From: a virus
Reading direction: 5' to 3' (one strand)
Length of the DNA: 64,000 bases
Virus record (IMG/VR): IMGVR_UViG_3300037205_000062
Span: 98,912 to 162,911 of that record
The notes beneath the pieces were generated by a model that saw nothing but the letters and a program-made list of their open reading frames with translations, ran no database searches and was not told where the DNA came from. Both the position numbers and the translations under genes were made by a program. This document shows, one piece after another, positions 31,010 through 37,260 of this stretch (position 1 is its first letter; every line of letters begins with the position of its first letter).

Positions 31010-31312
31010 ATGAAAAAAACTCTATTTACTACGGTATCTTTAATGGCGTTAACTGTTTGTGCTTTCGGACAAACAAATAACATCACGCCCGTGATTGTAA
31101 CCGACTTTCCATCTGCTATTAGCGCCGCATTTCATTTTGTTAACATAAACGTTAATCCAACCTTACTAATTTTAGTTCTACACTTGTTAGGTAAATATTA
31201 TACTAATTATCATCTTGCTGATAAATTTTCTCACGAAATTAATTGGTTTGGTAAACTTGCTAGTGTAGTTGCTTTAATTCCTATTAAACAAATATCCCCA
31301 TCATCTAAGTAA
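31010..31312 (+). CDS. exported membrane protein with signal peptide (100 aa)
   Basis: MKKTLFTTVSLMALTVCAFG is a clear signal peptide with cleavage likely after FGQ. A second hydrophobic segment (PTLLILVLHLLGKYY) follows. Could be a small holin-like or envelope protein. No lysis enzyme is adjacent. Confidence 0.55.
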   Translation: MKKTLFTTVSLMALTVCAFGQTNNITPVIVTDFPSAISAAFHFVNINVNPTLLILVLHLLGKYYTNYHLADKFSHEINWFGKLASVVALIPIKQISPSSK

Positions 31313-31320
31313 TTGTATAT

Positions 31321-31524
31321 ATGTCATATACTACTGGTACATTACCATATTTAGAAAGTAGAATGCATCAGCTATCTCAAAATAGTGGAGATTTAAATAG
31401 TTATGCGTTAGAAGCTCAAAATAATTATACATTAACTCCATCGCATGCTGATAAATTAAACAAAGAATTTCATAAAATAATGTTATCAGTTCATAATGTA
31501 GTCGAAACTGGAAAACACTTTTAA
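31321..31524 (+). CDS. hypothetical protein (67 aa)
   Basis: Starts MSYTTGTLPYLESRMHQLSQ; helical and soluble. Eight bases after the signal-peptide gene. Confidence 0.45.
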   Translation: MSYTTGTLPYLESRMHQLSQNSGDLNSYALEAQNNYTLTPSHADKLNKEFHKIMLSVHNVVETGKHF

Positions 31525-31600
31525 AATTTAAGCCATCCGAAAGGGTGGTGACGATTACATAAACGATAATCCTCAAGGGTTGTCGCTTTTTCTCATTGTT

Positions 31601-31669
31601 GCCAGTGACGTTAAGAACGACCAAATCTTCATAAGATTTAGGGAGACGGGGCAGAACCGACCATTGGCA
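31601..31669 (+). tRNA. tRNA-Met(CAT), CCA not encoded
   Basis: Acceptor GCCAGTG/CATTGGC, A73, followed by GTA rather than CCA. Anticodon arm AAATC-TTCATAA-GATTT. T-loop GGCAGAA. A G1-C72 pair argues against an initiator; elongator Met or Ile2 possible. Confidence 0.75.
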
Positions 31670-31772
31670 GTATTTTACATAGTGACAAACGAAGATGCTA
31701 CCTACCATTATTGTAAGTCGTTTAAGTACGTTGATATTGGTTAGAACGGTGTGCAATTTCTATGTAAATAAT

Positions 31773-31845
31773 GGGGTTATAGAATAATAGTTAATTCGCT
31801 AATTTCTCGAATTAGTTATCGTGAGTGCGATTCTCCGTAACCCTT
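31773..31845 (+). tRNA. tRNA-Glu(CTC), first copy, CCA not encoded
   Basis: D-arm GAAT-AATAGTTA-ATTC and anticodon arm CTAAT-TTCTCGA-ATTAG are perfect, but the T-stem is weak and the acceptor ends TAACCCT-T without CCA. Probably a decaying duplicate of 33881-33956. Confidence 0.65.
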
Positions 31846-31847
31846 CT

Positions 31848-31932
31848 TGCGCAATGGCGTAATTACAAGCCGCGCCAGTTTCAAACTCTGGTGTTGAAAA
31901 ACGTGTGGGTGGAAGTCCCTCTTGCGCAACCA
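31848..31932 (+). tRNA. tRNA-Leu(CAA), first copy
   Basis: Acceptor TGCGCAA/TTGCGCA, A73, CCA encoded. Anticodon loop TTCAAAC. Variable arm GTT-GAAA-AAC. T-loop TGGAAGT (G56). D-loop GTAATTACAA has C19, the partner needed for G56. Confidence 0.85.
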
Positions 31933-31940
31933 ATTTCTTC

Positions 31941-31969
31941 TTGACAATATTCTAAAGATAGCATAATAT
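31941..31969 (+). promoter_or_regulatory. sigma-70-type promoter, leaderless arrangement
   Basis: TTGACA, 17 bases, TAATAT; 5 bases to the ATG at 31975. Confidence 0.85.
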
Positions 31970-31974
31970 TTGTT

Positions 31975-32247
31975 ATGCCTTACATTAAACCAGAAAATAG
32001 AAACAAATATACAAGTTCAATCAATAATTTAGTTAATTTGTTGACTAATGATGGTTGCGAAGCTGACGTAGGAGAAATTAACTACGTTATCTCTTCTGTT
32101 ATTTGGAAGTTATTTAAAAATAAACGTAGATATAAAACTGGTAATGATTTAATGGGCGTTTTGGAATGCGTTAAACAGGAATTTTATAGACGGCAATTGG
32201 CCGAACTAGAAAATGAAAAAATTAAAGAAAATGGAGATATTTTATGA
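31975..32247 (+). CDS. conserved DUF6899-like protein (90 aa)
   Basis: MPYIKPENRNKY, GEINYVISSVIWKLFKN, GVLECVKQEFYRR and NEKIKENGDI match a widespread small family (DUF6899-like) in phages and bacteria. Function unknown. Overlaps the ATPase gene by 4 bases. Confidence 0.65.
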   Translation: MPYIKPENRNKYTSSINNLVNLLTNDGCEADVGEINYVISSVIWKLFKNKRRYKTGNDLMGVLECVKQEFYRRQLAELENEKIKENGDIL

Positions 32248-32762
32248 AGGTAATTAATCTTTTCGCAGAAGCGGGAGCGGGTAAATCTACTACTGCTGCT
32301 GGTCTATTTTTCTTAATGAAGTGTGCGGGCTACCATGTTGAATTAGCAACTGAATATGCTAAAGATTTAGTACATGAAGAACGTACAAAAACTTTTAATG
32401 ATCAGTTGTATATTACTGCAAAACAAAATCACAAACTATTTTTATTAAATAATAAATATGATTATGCCATTACTGATTCTCCATTGTTATTGGGCTTAGT
32501 TTATAGACAAGATGATTGTGTATCATATTTTGATGATTTAGTATTTCAATTATTTAATTCATATGAGAATGTAAATATTCTTTTAACTCGATCAAAACCT
32601 TATAAACAAATTGGCAGAAATCAAACAGAAGAGGAATCTAAAAAAATCAGAGAAAATATACTTCAAATGTTAAATTATTATAATTTGGATTATTATTCAG
32701 TTGTAGCTGACGATAAAGCGCCACATGAAATTTTTTACAGATTAAAACTTGACAAATTTTAA
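32244..32762 (+). CDS. P-loop ATPase/kinase (AAA_28 / NadR-kinase-like)
   Basis: 172 residues. LFAEAGAGKSTTAAGL is a Walker A loop, YDYAITDSPLLLGLVY carries the Walker B-like D, and LTRSKPYKQIGRNQTEEES fits the arginine-rich lid seen in NadR-type ribosylnicotinamide kinases and AAA_28 proteins. A kinase role in nicotinamide riboside salvage is possible given the NAD genes further right, but is not proven by motifs. Confidence 0.65.
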   Translation: MKVINLFAEAGAGKSTTAAGLFFLMKCAGYHVELATEYAKDLVHEERTKTFNDQLYITAKQNHKLFLLNNKYDYAITDSPLLLGLVYRQDDCVSYFDDLVFQLFNSYENVNILLTRSKPYKQIGRNQTEEESKKIRENILQMLNYYNLDYYSVVADDKAPHEIFYRLKLDKF

Positions 32763-32797
32763 AACCTATTTTACATTTGATTATTAATAAATAATTT

Positions 32798-32980
32798 ATG
32801 AATTTTGATCAATGGTATTTCAATTTTGATGAAACTAACAGGGTGGCAACGGCGCAAGATGGTTGGAATGCCTGTAAAAAAGAAATTATTAAAATAATAG
32901 CCAAACACGAAAAGGAGACTTATTGGATTACTTTAGATTGGAAAGAACAAGATTGGATTAAAAAAATAAAAGAGTTGTGA
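32798..32980 (+). CDS. hypothetical protein (60 aa)
   Basis: Starts MNFDQWYFNFDETNRVATAQ. The NFDQWY...AQDGWNACK pattern (W...A..GW.A) recurs in short phage proteins of unknown role. Confidence 0.45.
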   Translation: MNFDQWYFNFDETNRVATAQDGWNACKKEIIKIIAKHEKETYWITLDWKEQDWIKKIKEL

Positions 32981-33037
32981 AAAAAGATTCTTTTTATTAC
33001 GATGGTAGATAAGTTTACTTAACTGGCGAAAGCCAAG

Positions 33038-33044
33038 AAAGGAG
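33038..33044 (+). promoter_or_regulatory. strong ribosome binding site (AAAGGAG)
   Basis: Four bases before the ATG at 33049; preceded by a small CTTGGC-type hairpin (TGGC-GAAA-GCCA). Confidence 0.6.
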
Positions 33045-33048
33045 AATA

Positions 33049-33453
33049 ATGGAAAAATATTATGAATGTATTGGAATAGTAAATTATTCTGATAAAGATG
33101 GTTGGATAACTATGACCCTTCCCCAATCTTTATCTAATTATTATTCTTGGTGGGTTAAGAGATTTATTTGGAAAGGTGTTTCTACTCCGCTATACGGTTG
33201 TCATTGCACCATTTTACCAGCAAAACACAACGGAGATTTTCGCAAACATTCAGCGTGGAAAAAACATCAAGGAGAAAAAGTAAAAGTAATATATGAGTCT
33301 AAAATATATACTGATAATGATTGGTTTTTTATGGGGCGCTATTTTTGGTTGAGAATCCAAACAGATATTGTTGGGCAAATAAGAGGAGAATTTGGTTTGC
33401 CAAAAGAATTATATTGGCCGTTGCACGCTACTATTGGTTATTGTCAACAATGA
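33049..33453 (+). CDS. 2H phosphoesterase-like protein
   Basis: 134 residues. Two H-x-T motifs, GCHCTIL near residue 50 and LHATIGY near residue 126, are spaced as in the 2H phosphoesterase superfamily (LigT, cyclic phosphodiesterases, phage Acb1). Members act on 2',3'-cyclic phosphates, or, for Acb1, on the cyclic oligonucleotides of CBASS defence. The region between motifs is not alignable by eye to a specific member. Confidence 0.6.
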   Translation: MEKYYECIGIVNYSDKDGWITMTLPQSLSNYYSWWVKRFIWKGVSTPLYGCHCTILPAKHNGDFRKHSAWKKHQGEKVKVIYESKIYTDNDWFFMGRYFWLRIQTDIVGQIRGEFGLPKELYWPLHATIGYCQQ

Positions 33454-33472
33454 TAAATTGTATATTTGTATT

Positions 33473-33742
33473 ATGAAAGAAATTAAAATTCCCATGAATG
33501 ATTATATAGAAAGACAAAAAGATATAAATTTTCTGTTAAGCTTTTCGTGTGATATTATAGCAAGTTATTCTTTATTAAAAGATTATGATGTTAGACATGT
33601 GGCTTGGGCGATAGATAGATTATTTGGTTATAATCCATCGCTAGAAGAACAAAAAGAAATTTGTAAACCCAATAAAAATGTAAAAGTCCCCAAATATGAT
33701 TTACTGACAGAGGGTTATGACCCTAATAAATTGCCAAAATAA
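33473..33742 (+). CDS. hypothetical protein (89 aa)
   Basis: Start chosen at 33473 (MKEIKIPMNDYIERQKDI); the open frame upstream lies inside the previous gene. Ends 2 bases before tRNA-Leu(GAG). No family recognised. Confidence 0.5.
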   Translation: MKEIKIPMNDYIERQKDINFLLSFSCDIIASYSLLKDYDVRHVAWAIDRLFGYNPSLEEQKEICKPNKNVKVPKYDLLTEGYDPNKLPK

Positions 33743-33744
33743 AT

Positions 33745-33831
33745 GCTTATATGGCGAAATAGAAAACGCATAACGTCGAGAGCGTTACACCCGTAAGGGG
33801 TTTGCAAGTGCAAGTCTTGCTATAAGCACCA
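33745..33831 (+). tRNA. tRNA-Leu(GAG)
   Basis: Acceptor GCTTATA/TATAAGC, A73, CCA encoded. D-arm GCG-AAATAGAAAA-CGC. Anticodon arm TAACG-TCGAGAG-CGTTA with C33. Variable arm CCC-GTAA-GGG. T-arm GCAAG-TGCAAGT-CTTGC. Confidence 0.82.
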
Positions 33832-33880
33832 TTTGCAAAGAATGTTGGGAAAAAGATTTTAAAGATTTAGAATAAATATT

Positions 33881-33956
33881 GGGGTTATCGTCTAATTAGA
33901 TAGGACTAGAGTTTCTCGAACTTTGAATTTGGTTGCAAATACCAATAACCCCTCCA
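33881..33956 (+). tRNA. tRNA-Glu(CTC), second copy
   Basis: Acceptor GGGGTTA/TAACCCC, T73, CCA encoded. Anticodon arm AGAGT-TTCTCGA-ACTTT. T-arm TTGGT-TGCAAAT-ACCAA. D-loop contains TTAGAT (A18 G19). Confidence 0.87.
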
Positions 33957-33959
33957 AAT

Positions 33960-34044
33960 AGCCAAATGGCGTAATTACAAGCCGCGCTAAACTCAAAATT
34001 TAGTGTCGAAAGACGTGAGAGTGGAAATCTCTCTTTGGCTACCA
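33960..34044 (+). tRNA. tRNA-Leu(CAA), second copy
   Basis: Acceptor AGCCAAA/TTTGGCT, A73, CCA encoded. Anticodon arm CTAAA-CTCAAAA-TTTAG. Variable arm GTC-GAAA-GAC. T-arm GAGAG-TGGAAAT-CTCTC (G56) with D-loop GTAATTACAA (C19), identical to the first copy. Confidence 0.9.
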
Positions 34045-34049
34045 TTTAT

Positions 34050-34559
34050 ATGTCTTTTCAATCTGCTACCCCTCAAGGCCCAAATAATACTATGACAGAT
34101 GTTTGGATTACTCCTCAATGGATTATAGATAAAATTGGCGTATCTGACCTTGATCCTTGCGGATGGTTGCCAAATGGAACCCCTATAATTCAAACCGCTT
34201 ACAATTATTTTACAGAAAAAGATAATGGATTAATACAAGATTGGTCAAAATATAAAAGTGTTTTTGTTAATTTTCCTTATTCACAAAGTTATGAATGGCT
34301 TGAAAAATGTAAAATAGAATCAAATAAAGGATGCGAAATTATAGTTTTGTGTTTTGTCAGATCAGAGACTCGTGCTTGGCAACAAAATATTAAAAATGCC
34401 ACGGGTATTAATTTAATAAATAAAAGAATTAAATTTTTAACTCACGAAGGGATAGAAAAGGGAAATGGAAATTGCCCAAGTTGTTTGATAGCATGGGGAG
34501 AAAACTCCTTTAATAGAATTAAAAAAGTTGATGGGATTTATTTAAAACTTGACAAATAA
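34050..34559 (+). CDS. phage DNA N6-adenine methyltransferase-like protein
   Basis: About 169 residues from the ATG at 34050, six bases after the tRNA. WITPQWIIDKIGVSDLDPCG, GLIQDWSKYKSVFVNFPYSQ and the later INKRIKFLTHEG are the ordered motifs of phage Dam proteins. The catalytic D/NPPY is NFPY here, so activity may be altered. Its likely role is protection of phage DNA from restriction. Confidence 0.75.
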   Translation: MSFQSATPQGPNNTMTDVWITPQWIIDKIGVSDLDPCGWLPNGTPIIQTAYNYFTEKDNGLIQDWSKYKSVFVNFPYSQSYEWLEKCKIESNKGCEIIVLCFVRSETRAWQQNIKNATGINLINKRIKFLTHEGIEKGNGNCPSCLIAWGENSFNRIKKVDGIYLKLDK

Positions 34560-34832
34560 TAATTTGCTTCTAAAACAGCTATTAGAGATAGTATTAAATA
34601 TCCTTGGCGCGTAGATTGGAATAAAGAATTATCTATGAAAGTTATGCGTTATGCTTTAGACTATAAATTTAAAAAAGGTACAGATTGGTATAGAAAGTTA
34701 AAATTAACTGAAAATTGGGAAATAATAGAGTGGAATAATTGGCATGATGTTTGGTGGGGTAAAGATATTAAAACGCGTAAAGGCGAAAATCATCTTGGAA
34801 AGATATTAATGGAAATAAGAGATAAGACTTGA
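34559..34832 (+). pseudogene. truncated NADAR-domain protein
   Basis: Frame open from just after a stop overlapping the methyltransferase end; the first ATG is at 34635. Reads FASKTAIRDSIKYPWRVDWN, WHDVWWG and ENHLGKILMEIR, which fit the C-terminal two thirds of NADAR domains. The N-terminal F-L-S-N-F part is missing, so it is probably a remnant. A complete NADAR gene lies at 38144. Confidence 0.5.
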
Positions 34833-34846
34833 ACGGCTTGATAATA

Positions 34847-35035
34847 ATGAAAAAAATTCCAATTAAAGATTGTAATGGAAAAATGATTTATGAAGGTGAT
34901 TTAGTTGAAATAGACGGTAAAATTCACAAAGCTTTATTTTTTAATGAGAATGATTTTTGGTTCTATAAAGATGGCGCTGGATGGATTTATGACTTGGGAA
35001 AATATAAAATAAAATTATGGGGCAAGTCTTTATAA
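34847..35035 (+). CDS. small YopX-like protein (62 aa)
   Basis: Starts MKKIPIKDCNGKMIYEGDLV; the GKxIYEGD pattern is the core of YopX-type phage proteins. A second, full-length YopX-like gene is at 52908. Function unknown. Confidence 0.5.
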   Translation: MKKIPIKDCNGKMIYEGDLVEIDGKIHKALFFNENDFWFYKDGAGWIYDLGKYKIKLWGKSL

Positions 35036-35046
35036 ATTAAAAAATT

Positions 35047-35325
35047 ATGACAACCGTAGTGAATATTAAGAATGGTAATAAATATGATGTTTATTGTGGA
35101 CGAGGCAGTATATTTGGAAATCCATATGAAATAGGGAAAGATGGAACAAGAGAACAAGTCATAGAACGTTATAAAATTTGGTTTAATTTCTTATTAAAAG
35201 ATAAATTTTTTGTAAACGAATTATTAAAACTTAATGGTAGAACTTTGGGCTGTTTTTGCGTGCCACAAAAATGTCATTGTGAAATAATAAAGGAATGGCT
35301 TGACAATCCCAAAAACTTTAAATAG
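35047..35325 (+). CDS. DUF4326 protein (92 aa)
   Basis: VYCGRGSIFGNPYEIGKDGT, then LNGRTLGCFCVPQKCH near the C-terminus, are the defining motifs of DUF4326, common in phages and plasmids. Probably metal-binding through the cysteine/histidine cluster. Role unknown. Confidence 0.8.
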   Translation: MTTVVNIKNGNKYDVYCGRGSIFGNPYEIGKDGTREQVIERYKIWFNFLLKDKFFVNELLKLNGRTLGCFCVPQKCHCEIIKEWLDNPKNFK

Positions 35326-35328
35326 TAT
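35300..35328 (+). promoter_or_regulatory. sigma-70-type promoter
   Basis: TTGACA, 17 bases, TAGTAT. ATGs follow 6 bases (35335, an 8-codon frame) and 13 bases (35342, the real gene) after the -10. Confidence 0.7.
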
Positions 35329-35341
35329 ATAAATATGACCT

Positions 35342-35506
35342 ATGCTTTTAGAAAATGGTGATTATTATTGGCAGGGAAACGAGGAAGAATGCAATGATTG
35401 TCATGAAAAATATCCTATGATGTGGATGATAATGTGTGATTTTGGTATAATAAGATGTTTTGATTGTTGGCAAAAAAACGAAGAGTATGAAAGAAAAAAA
35501 ATTTAA
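35342..35506 (+). CDS. small zinc-ribbon protein (54 aa)
   Basis: MLLENGDYYWQGNEEECNDC then IRCFDCWQ gives two cysteine pairs. Overlaps the next gene by 20 bases. Too short for standard ORF cut-offs, but framed by a good promoter. Confidence 0.5.
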   Translation: MLLENGDYYWQGNEEECNDCHEKYPMMWMIMCDFGIIRCFDCWQKNEEYERKKI

Positions 35507-35756
35507 AATACTTAAGTATTATAAAACTTTTCGAGAGTGGTCAAACGAAGGATATAGTATAAACAAGGGAAGCAAGGCGACGTGGGTAAATAATATACCA
35601 AAATTCAGTCGCTCGCAGGTTACTAAAAGATTTAGTAATAGTAGACGTTATTCTATTTGGGAAAATTATGATCCGCGAGATGGTGATGCGGATTTTGAAA
35701 ATGGTTATAGTGACGAAGAAATGGGTTTTGATATAAATGATTTTGGAGATAATTAA
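35487..35756 (+). CDS. hypothetical protein (89 aa)
   Basis: Starts MKEKKFKILKYYKTFREWSN; basic front and acidic tail (DEEMGFDINDFGDN). A longer TTG start at 35460 is possible but lies in the previous gene. No family recognised. Confidence 0.5.
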   Translation: MKEKKFKILKYYKTFREWSNEGYSINKGSKATWVNNIPKFSRSQVTKRFSNSRRYSIWENYDPRDGDADFENGYSDEEMGFDINDFGDN

Positions 35757-35759
35757 AAT

Positions 35760-35987
35760 ATGAAAAAGAAATTTTATAAAACAGTTCCATGCGATTGTAA
35801 TGAATGTAAATCGTCTCGTTCTATTGGTGGAAATTCTGGTACTAAAAAAATAGAAGTTAAACCACATTCTTGTTTCGAGAATTCGCGAGTTACCAAATGC
35901 GATGGGGGAGCAAAAGATGAACGCACTTGTAATATATGTGGGAAAGTTTGGGAATGTTCTTGTAATTTTGATGATGATTTTGATTAA
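35760..35987 (+). CDS. cysteine-rich zinc-binding protein (75 aa)
   Basis: CDCNEC near the start, then CFENS, CNICGKVWECSC near the end give at least two zinc sites. Ends next to tRNA-Cys. Unknown role. Confidence 0.5.
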   Translation: MKKKFYKTVPCDCNECKSSRSIGGNSGTKKIEVKPHSCFENSRVTKCDGGAKDERTCNICGKVWECSCNFDDDFD

Positions 35988-35988
35988 T

Positions 35989-36064
35989 GGTGTCGTGGTC
36001 GAGTAGCTAAGACAGCGGATTGCAAACCCGTTATTCCTTGGTGCAAATCCAAGCGATACCTCCA
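35989..36064 (+). tRNA. tRNA-Cys(GCA)
   Basis: Acceptor GGTGTCG/CGATACC, T73, CCA encoded. Anticodon stem GCGGA/CCCGT with an A31-C39 mismatch, loop TTGCAAA. T-arm CTTGG-TGCAAAT-CCAAG. D-loop GAGTAGCTAA (A18 G19). Confidence 0.87.
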
Positions 36065-36108
36065 TTTTAAGTACGATTTTATTAAATTGAATAGTGTAAG
36101 TATTATTG

Positions 36109-36186
36109 ATGGATTGGCCCGCAATAATTACTTTCATAATAATAGCAACAATTTTAATTGGTTGGTCTATTTTTATTTTGAAATGA
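36109..36186 (+). CDS. membrane micropeptide (25 aa)
   Basis: MDWPAIITFIIIATILIGWS then IFILK: a single transmembrane helix between two tRNA genes. Plausible but short. Confidence 0.35.
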   Translation: MDWPAIITFIIIATILIGWSIFILK

Positions 36187-36190
36187 TAAT

Positions 36191-36266
36191 GGGCATATAA
36201 CTCAAATAGATAGAGTCCTCCCTTCTAAGGAGCGAGATTCGGGTGCAATTCCTGATATGCCTACCA
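36191..36266 (+). tRNA. tRNA-Arg(TCT)
   Basis: Acceptor GGGCATA/TATGCCT (G1-U72), A73, CCA encoded. D-arm ACTC-AAATAGATA-GAGT. Anticodon loop CTTCTAA. T-arm TCGGG-TGCAATT-CCTGA. Confidence 0.88.
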
Positions 36267-36274
36267 TTTGTAAC

Positions 36275-36337
36275 ATGACACAAAAAGAAAAAAATGCTTT
36301 ATTAAAGATTGTAAAGGAACTGGAAAAACTTAAATAA
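36275..36337 (+). CDS. possible peptide (20 aa)
   Basis: MTQKEKNALLKIVKELEKLK, a short amphipathic helix between a tRNA and a perfect TTCACGC/GCGTGAA hairpin (36359-36377). Weakly supported. Confidence 0.25.
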   Translation: MTQKEKNALLKIVKELEKLK

Positions 36338-36394
36338 CGAGACAACTTTAATGTTGGTTTCACGCTATTAGCGTGAATGTGTAATAATTAGTGT

Positions 36395-36733
36395 ATGATT
36401 TCCTTAATCAAACACTATTATCACAAGTTAACTAAAAAAATTAGCGAGCCAAAACGTTCTGACAAATGGCCAACAGTTAGAAAACATCATTTAGAAAAAG
36501 AAGGTTGGTGTAAATTTTGTGGTGGGACAGAAGGTTTACAAGTACATCATTGCGAACCGTTTCATATTGATCCTGCAAAAGAATTAGACCCAACAAATTT
36601 AATTACATTATGTGAATTAATGGACAAAGAATGTCATTTACATATAGGACATTTAGGTAATTGGAAAAACTTTAATCCAAAAGTAAGAGAACAAGCTAAT
36701 TCTCCTAAAGTTGGGACGCCAGCTTCTAAATAA
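36395..36733 (+). CDS. HNH nuclease-like protein
   Basis: 112 residues. CKFCGGTEGLQVHHCEPFHI (two Cys, then HH), DPTNLITLC and CHLHIGHLGN form the HNH zinc/metal core. It resembles a compact phage HNH protein whose last helix is HLGNWKNFNP. Could be a homing enzyme or a DNA-packaging-type HNH protein. Confidence 0.7.
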   Translation: MISLIKHYYHKLTKKISEPKRSDKWPTVRKHHLEKEGWCKFCGGTEGLQVHHCEPFHIDPAKELDPTNLITLCELMDKECHLHIGHLGNWKNFNPKVREQANSPKVGTPASK

Positions 36734-36743
36734 TTTATTATTT

Positions 36744-36820
36744 GTTCGTATATCGGTCTAGCTTCCTAAGCCTGATACCGTAGATAGATAAGGTGGGTGC
36801 AAATCCCTCTGCGAACTCCA
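36744..36820 (+). tRNA. tRNA-like, probably Arg(CCT), lacking a normal D-arm
   Basis: Acceptor GTTCGTA/TGCGAAC, T73, CCA encoded. T-arm GTGGG-TGCAAAT-CCCTC. The best anticodon loop is TTCCTAA on a mismatched stem extended by CGGT/ACCG. That leaves no room for a D-arm. Identity uncertain. Confidence 0.5.
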
Positions 36821-36894
36821 TGCTCTATGGTGTAGTAGGAACACGTTTGACTCTGAATCAAATATCTTGGGTGCAAATCCTAATAGAGCAACCA
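36821..36894 (+). tRNA. tRNA-Gln(CTG)
   Basis: Begins directly after the previous CCA. Acceptor TGCTCTA/TAGAGCA, A73, CCA encoded. D-arm GTGT-AGTAGGA-ACAC. Anticodon arm TTTGA-CTCTGAA-TCAAA. T-arm TTGGG-TGCAAAT-CCTAA. Confidence 0.9.
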
Positions 36895-36921
36895 AAATAG
36901 TTAATAGAAGATAGATTGTAT

Positions 36922-36995
36922 GCCTTGTTAGTTTAACAGAAAAACGTATCATCGGTAATGATAAAACGTAAGGGCAGCACTTACACTTGGCTCCA
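36922..36995 (+). tRNA. tRNA-Thr(GGT)
   Basis: D-arm GTTT-AACAGAA-AAAC, anticodon arm TATCA-TCGGTAA-TGATA (C33), T-arm GTAAG-GGCAGCA-CTTAC, TCCA encoded. The acceptor GCCTTGT/ACTTGGC has two T-T mismatches. Confidence 0.78.
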
Positions 36996-36998
36996 TTT

Positions 36999-37181
36999 AT
37001 GGAAAAATGTAAAATTTGTGATGGTCTTGGTTGGTATGGTCAATTGGTTCATTCTAATTTACCTTGGGAAGCTGAACAAGTACAATGTAGAGACTGTTTG
37101 GGAACAGGATACGAAAACAATGCCCAACAAGAACCTCTTAAAGAAATTATTATTGAAAATTTGCCTTGCGTAAGAACCTAG
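36999..37181 (+). CDS. DnaJ-type zinc-finger small protein (60 aa)
   Basis: MEKCKICDGLGWYG and CRDCLGTGYENN are two C-x-x-C-x-G-x-G repeats as in DnaJ zinc fingers. Start placed at 36999, after the tRNA-Thr CCA. Confidence 0.6.
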   Translation: MEKCKICDGLGWYGQLVHSNLPWEAEQVQCRDCLGTGYENNAQQEPLKEIIIENLPCVRT

Positions 37182-37260
37182 TTCTATTTCGTAAATAGAC
37201 GTGATACCTGCAATGGTATGCTTGGCTCAATTGTTAGAACGGTAATATAATCGGCGGACT

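Noticed and set aside
31331-31756. Long minus-strand open frame (141 aa)
   Set aside because: It runs across tRNA-Met and antisense to a good plus-strand gene; composition is not protein-like.
31676-31767. Possible tRNA between TACATAG and CTATGTA with a TGCAATT stretch
   Set aside because: The 7-base ends pair and TGCAATT resembles a T-loop, but the T-stem and anticodon arm do not form; probably a relic.
35541-36137. Minus-strand open frame (198 aa)
   Set aside because: Antisense to three plus-strand genes and tRNA-Cys; isoleucine/threonine/phenylalanine-rich, as expected of a shadow frame in AT-rich DNA.
37182-37260. Possible tRNA fragment (CTCAATTGTTAGAAC resembles a D-arm)
   Set aside because: No acceptor partner, no CCA and no anticodon arm before the terminator.
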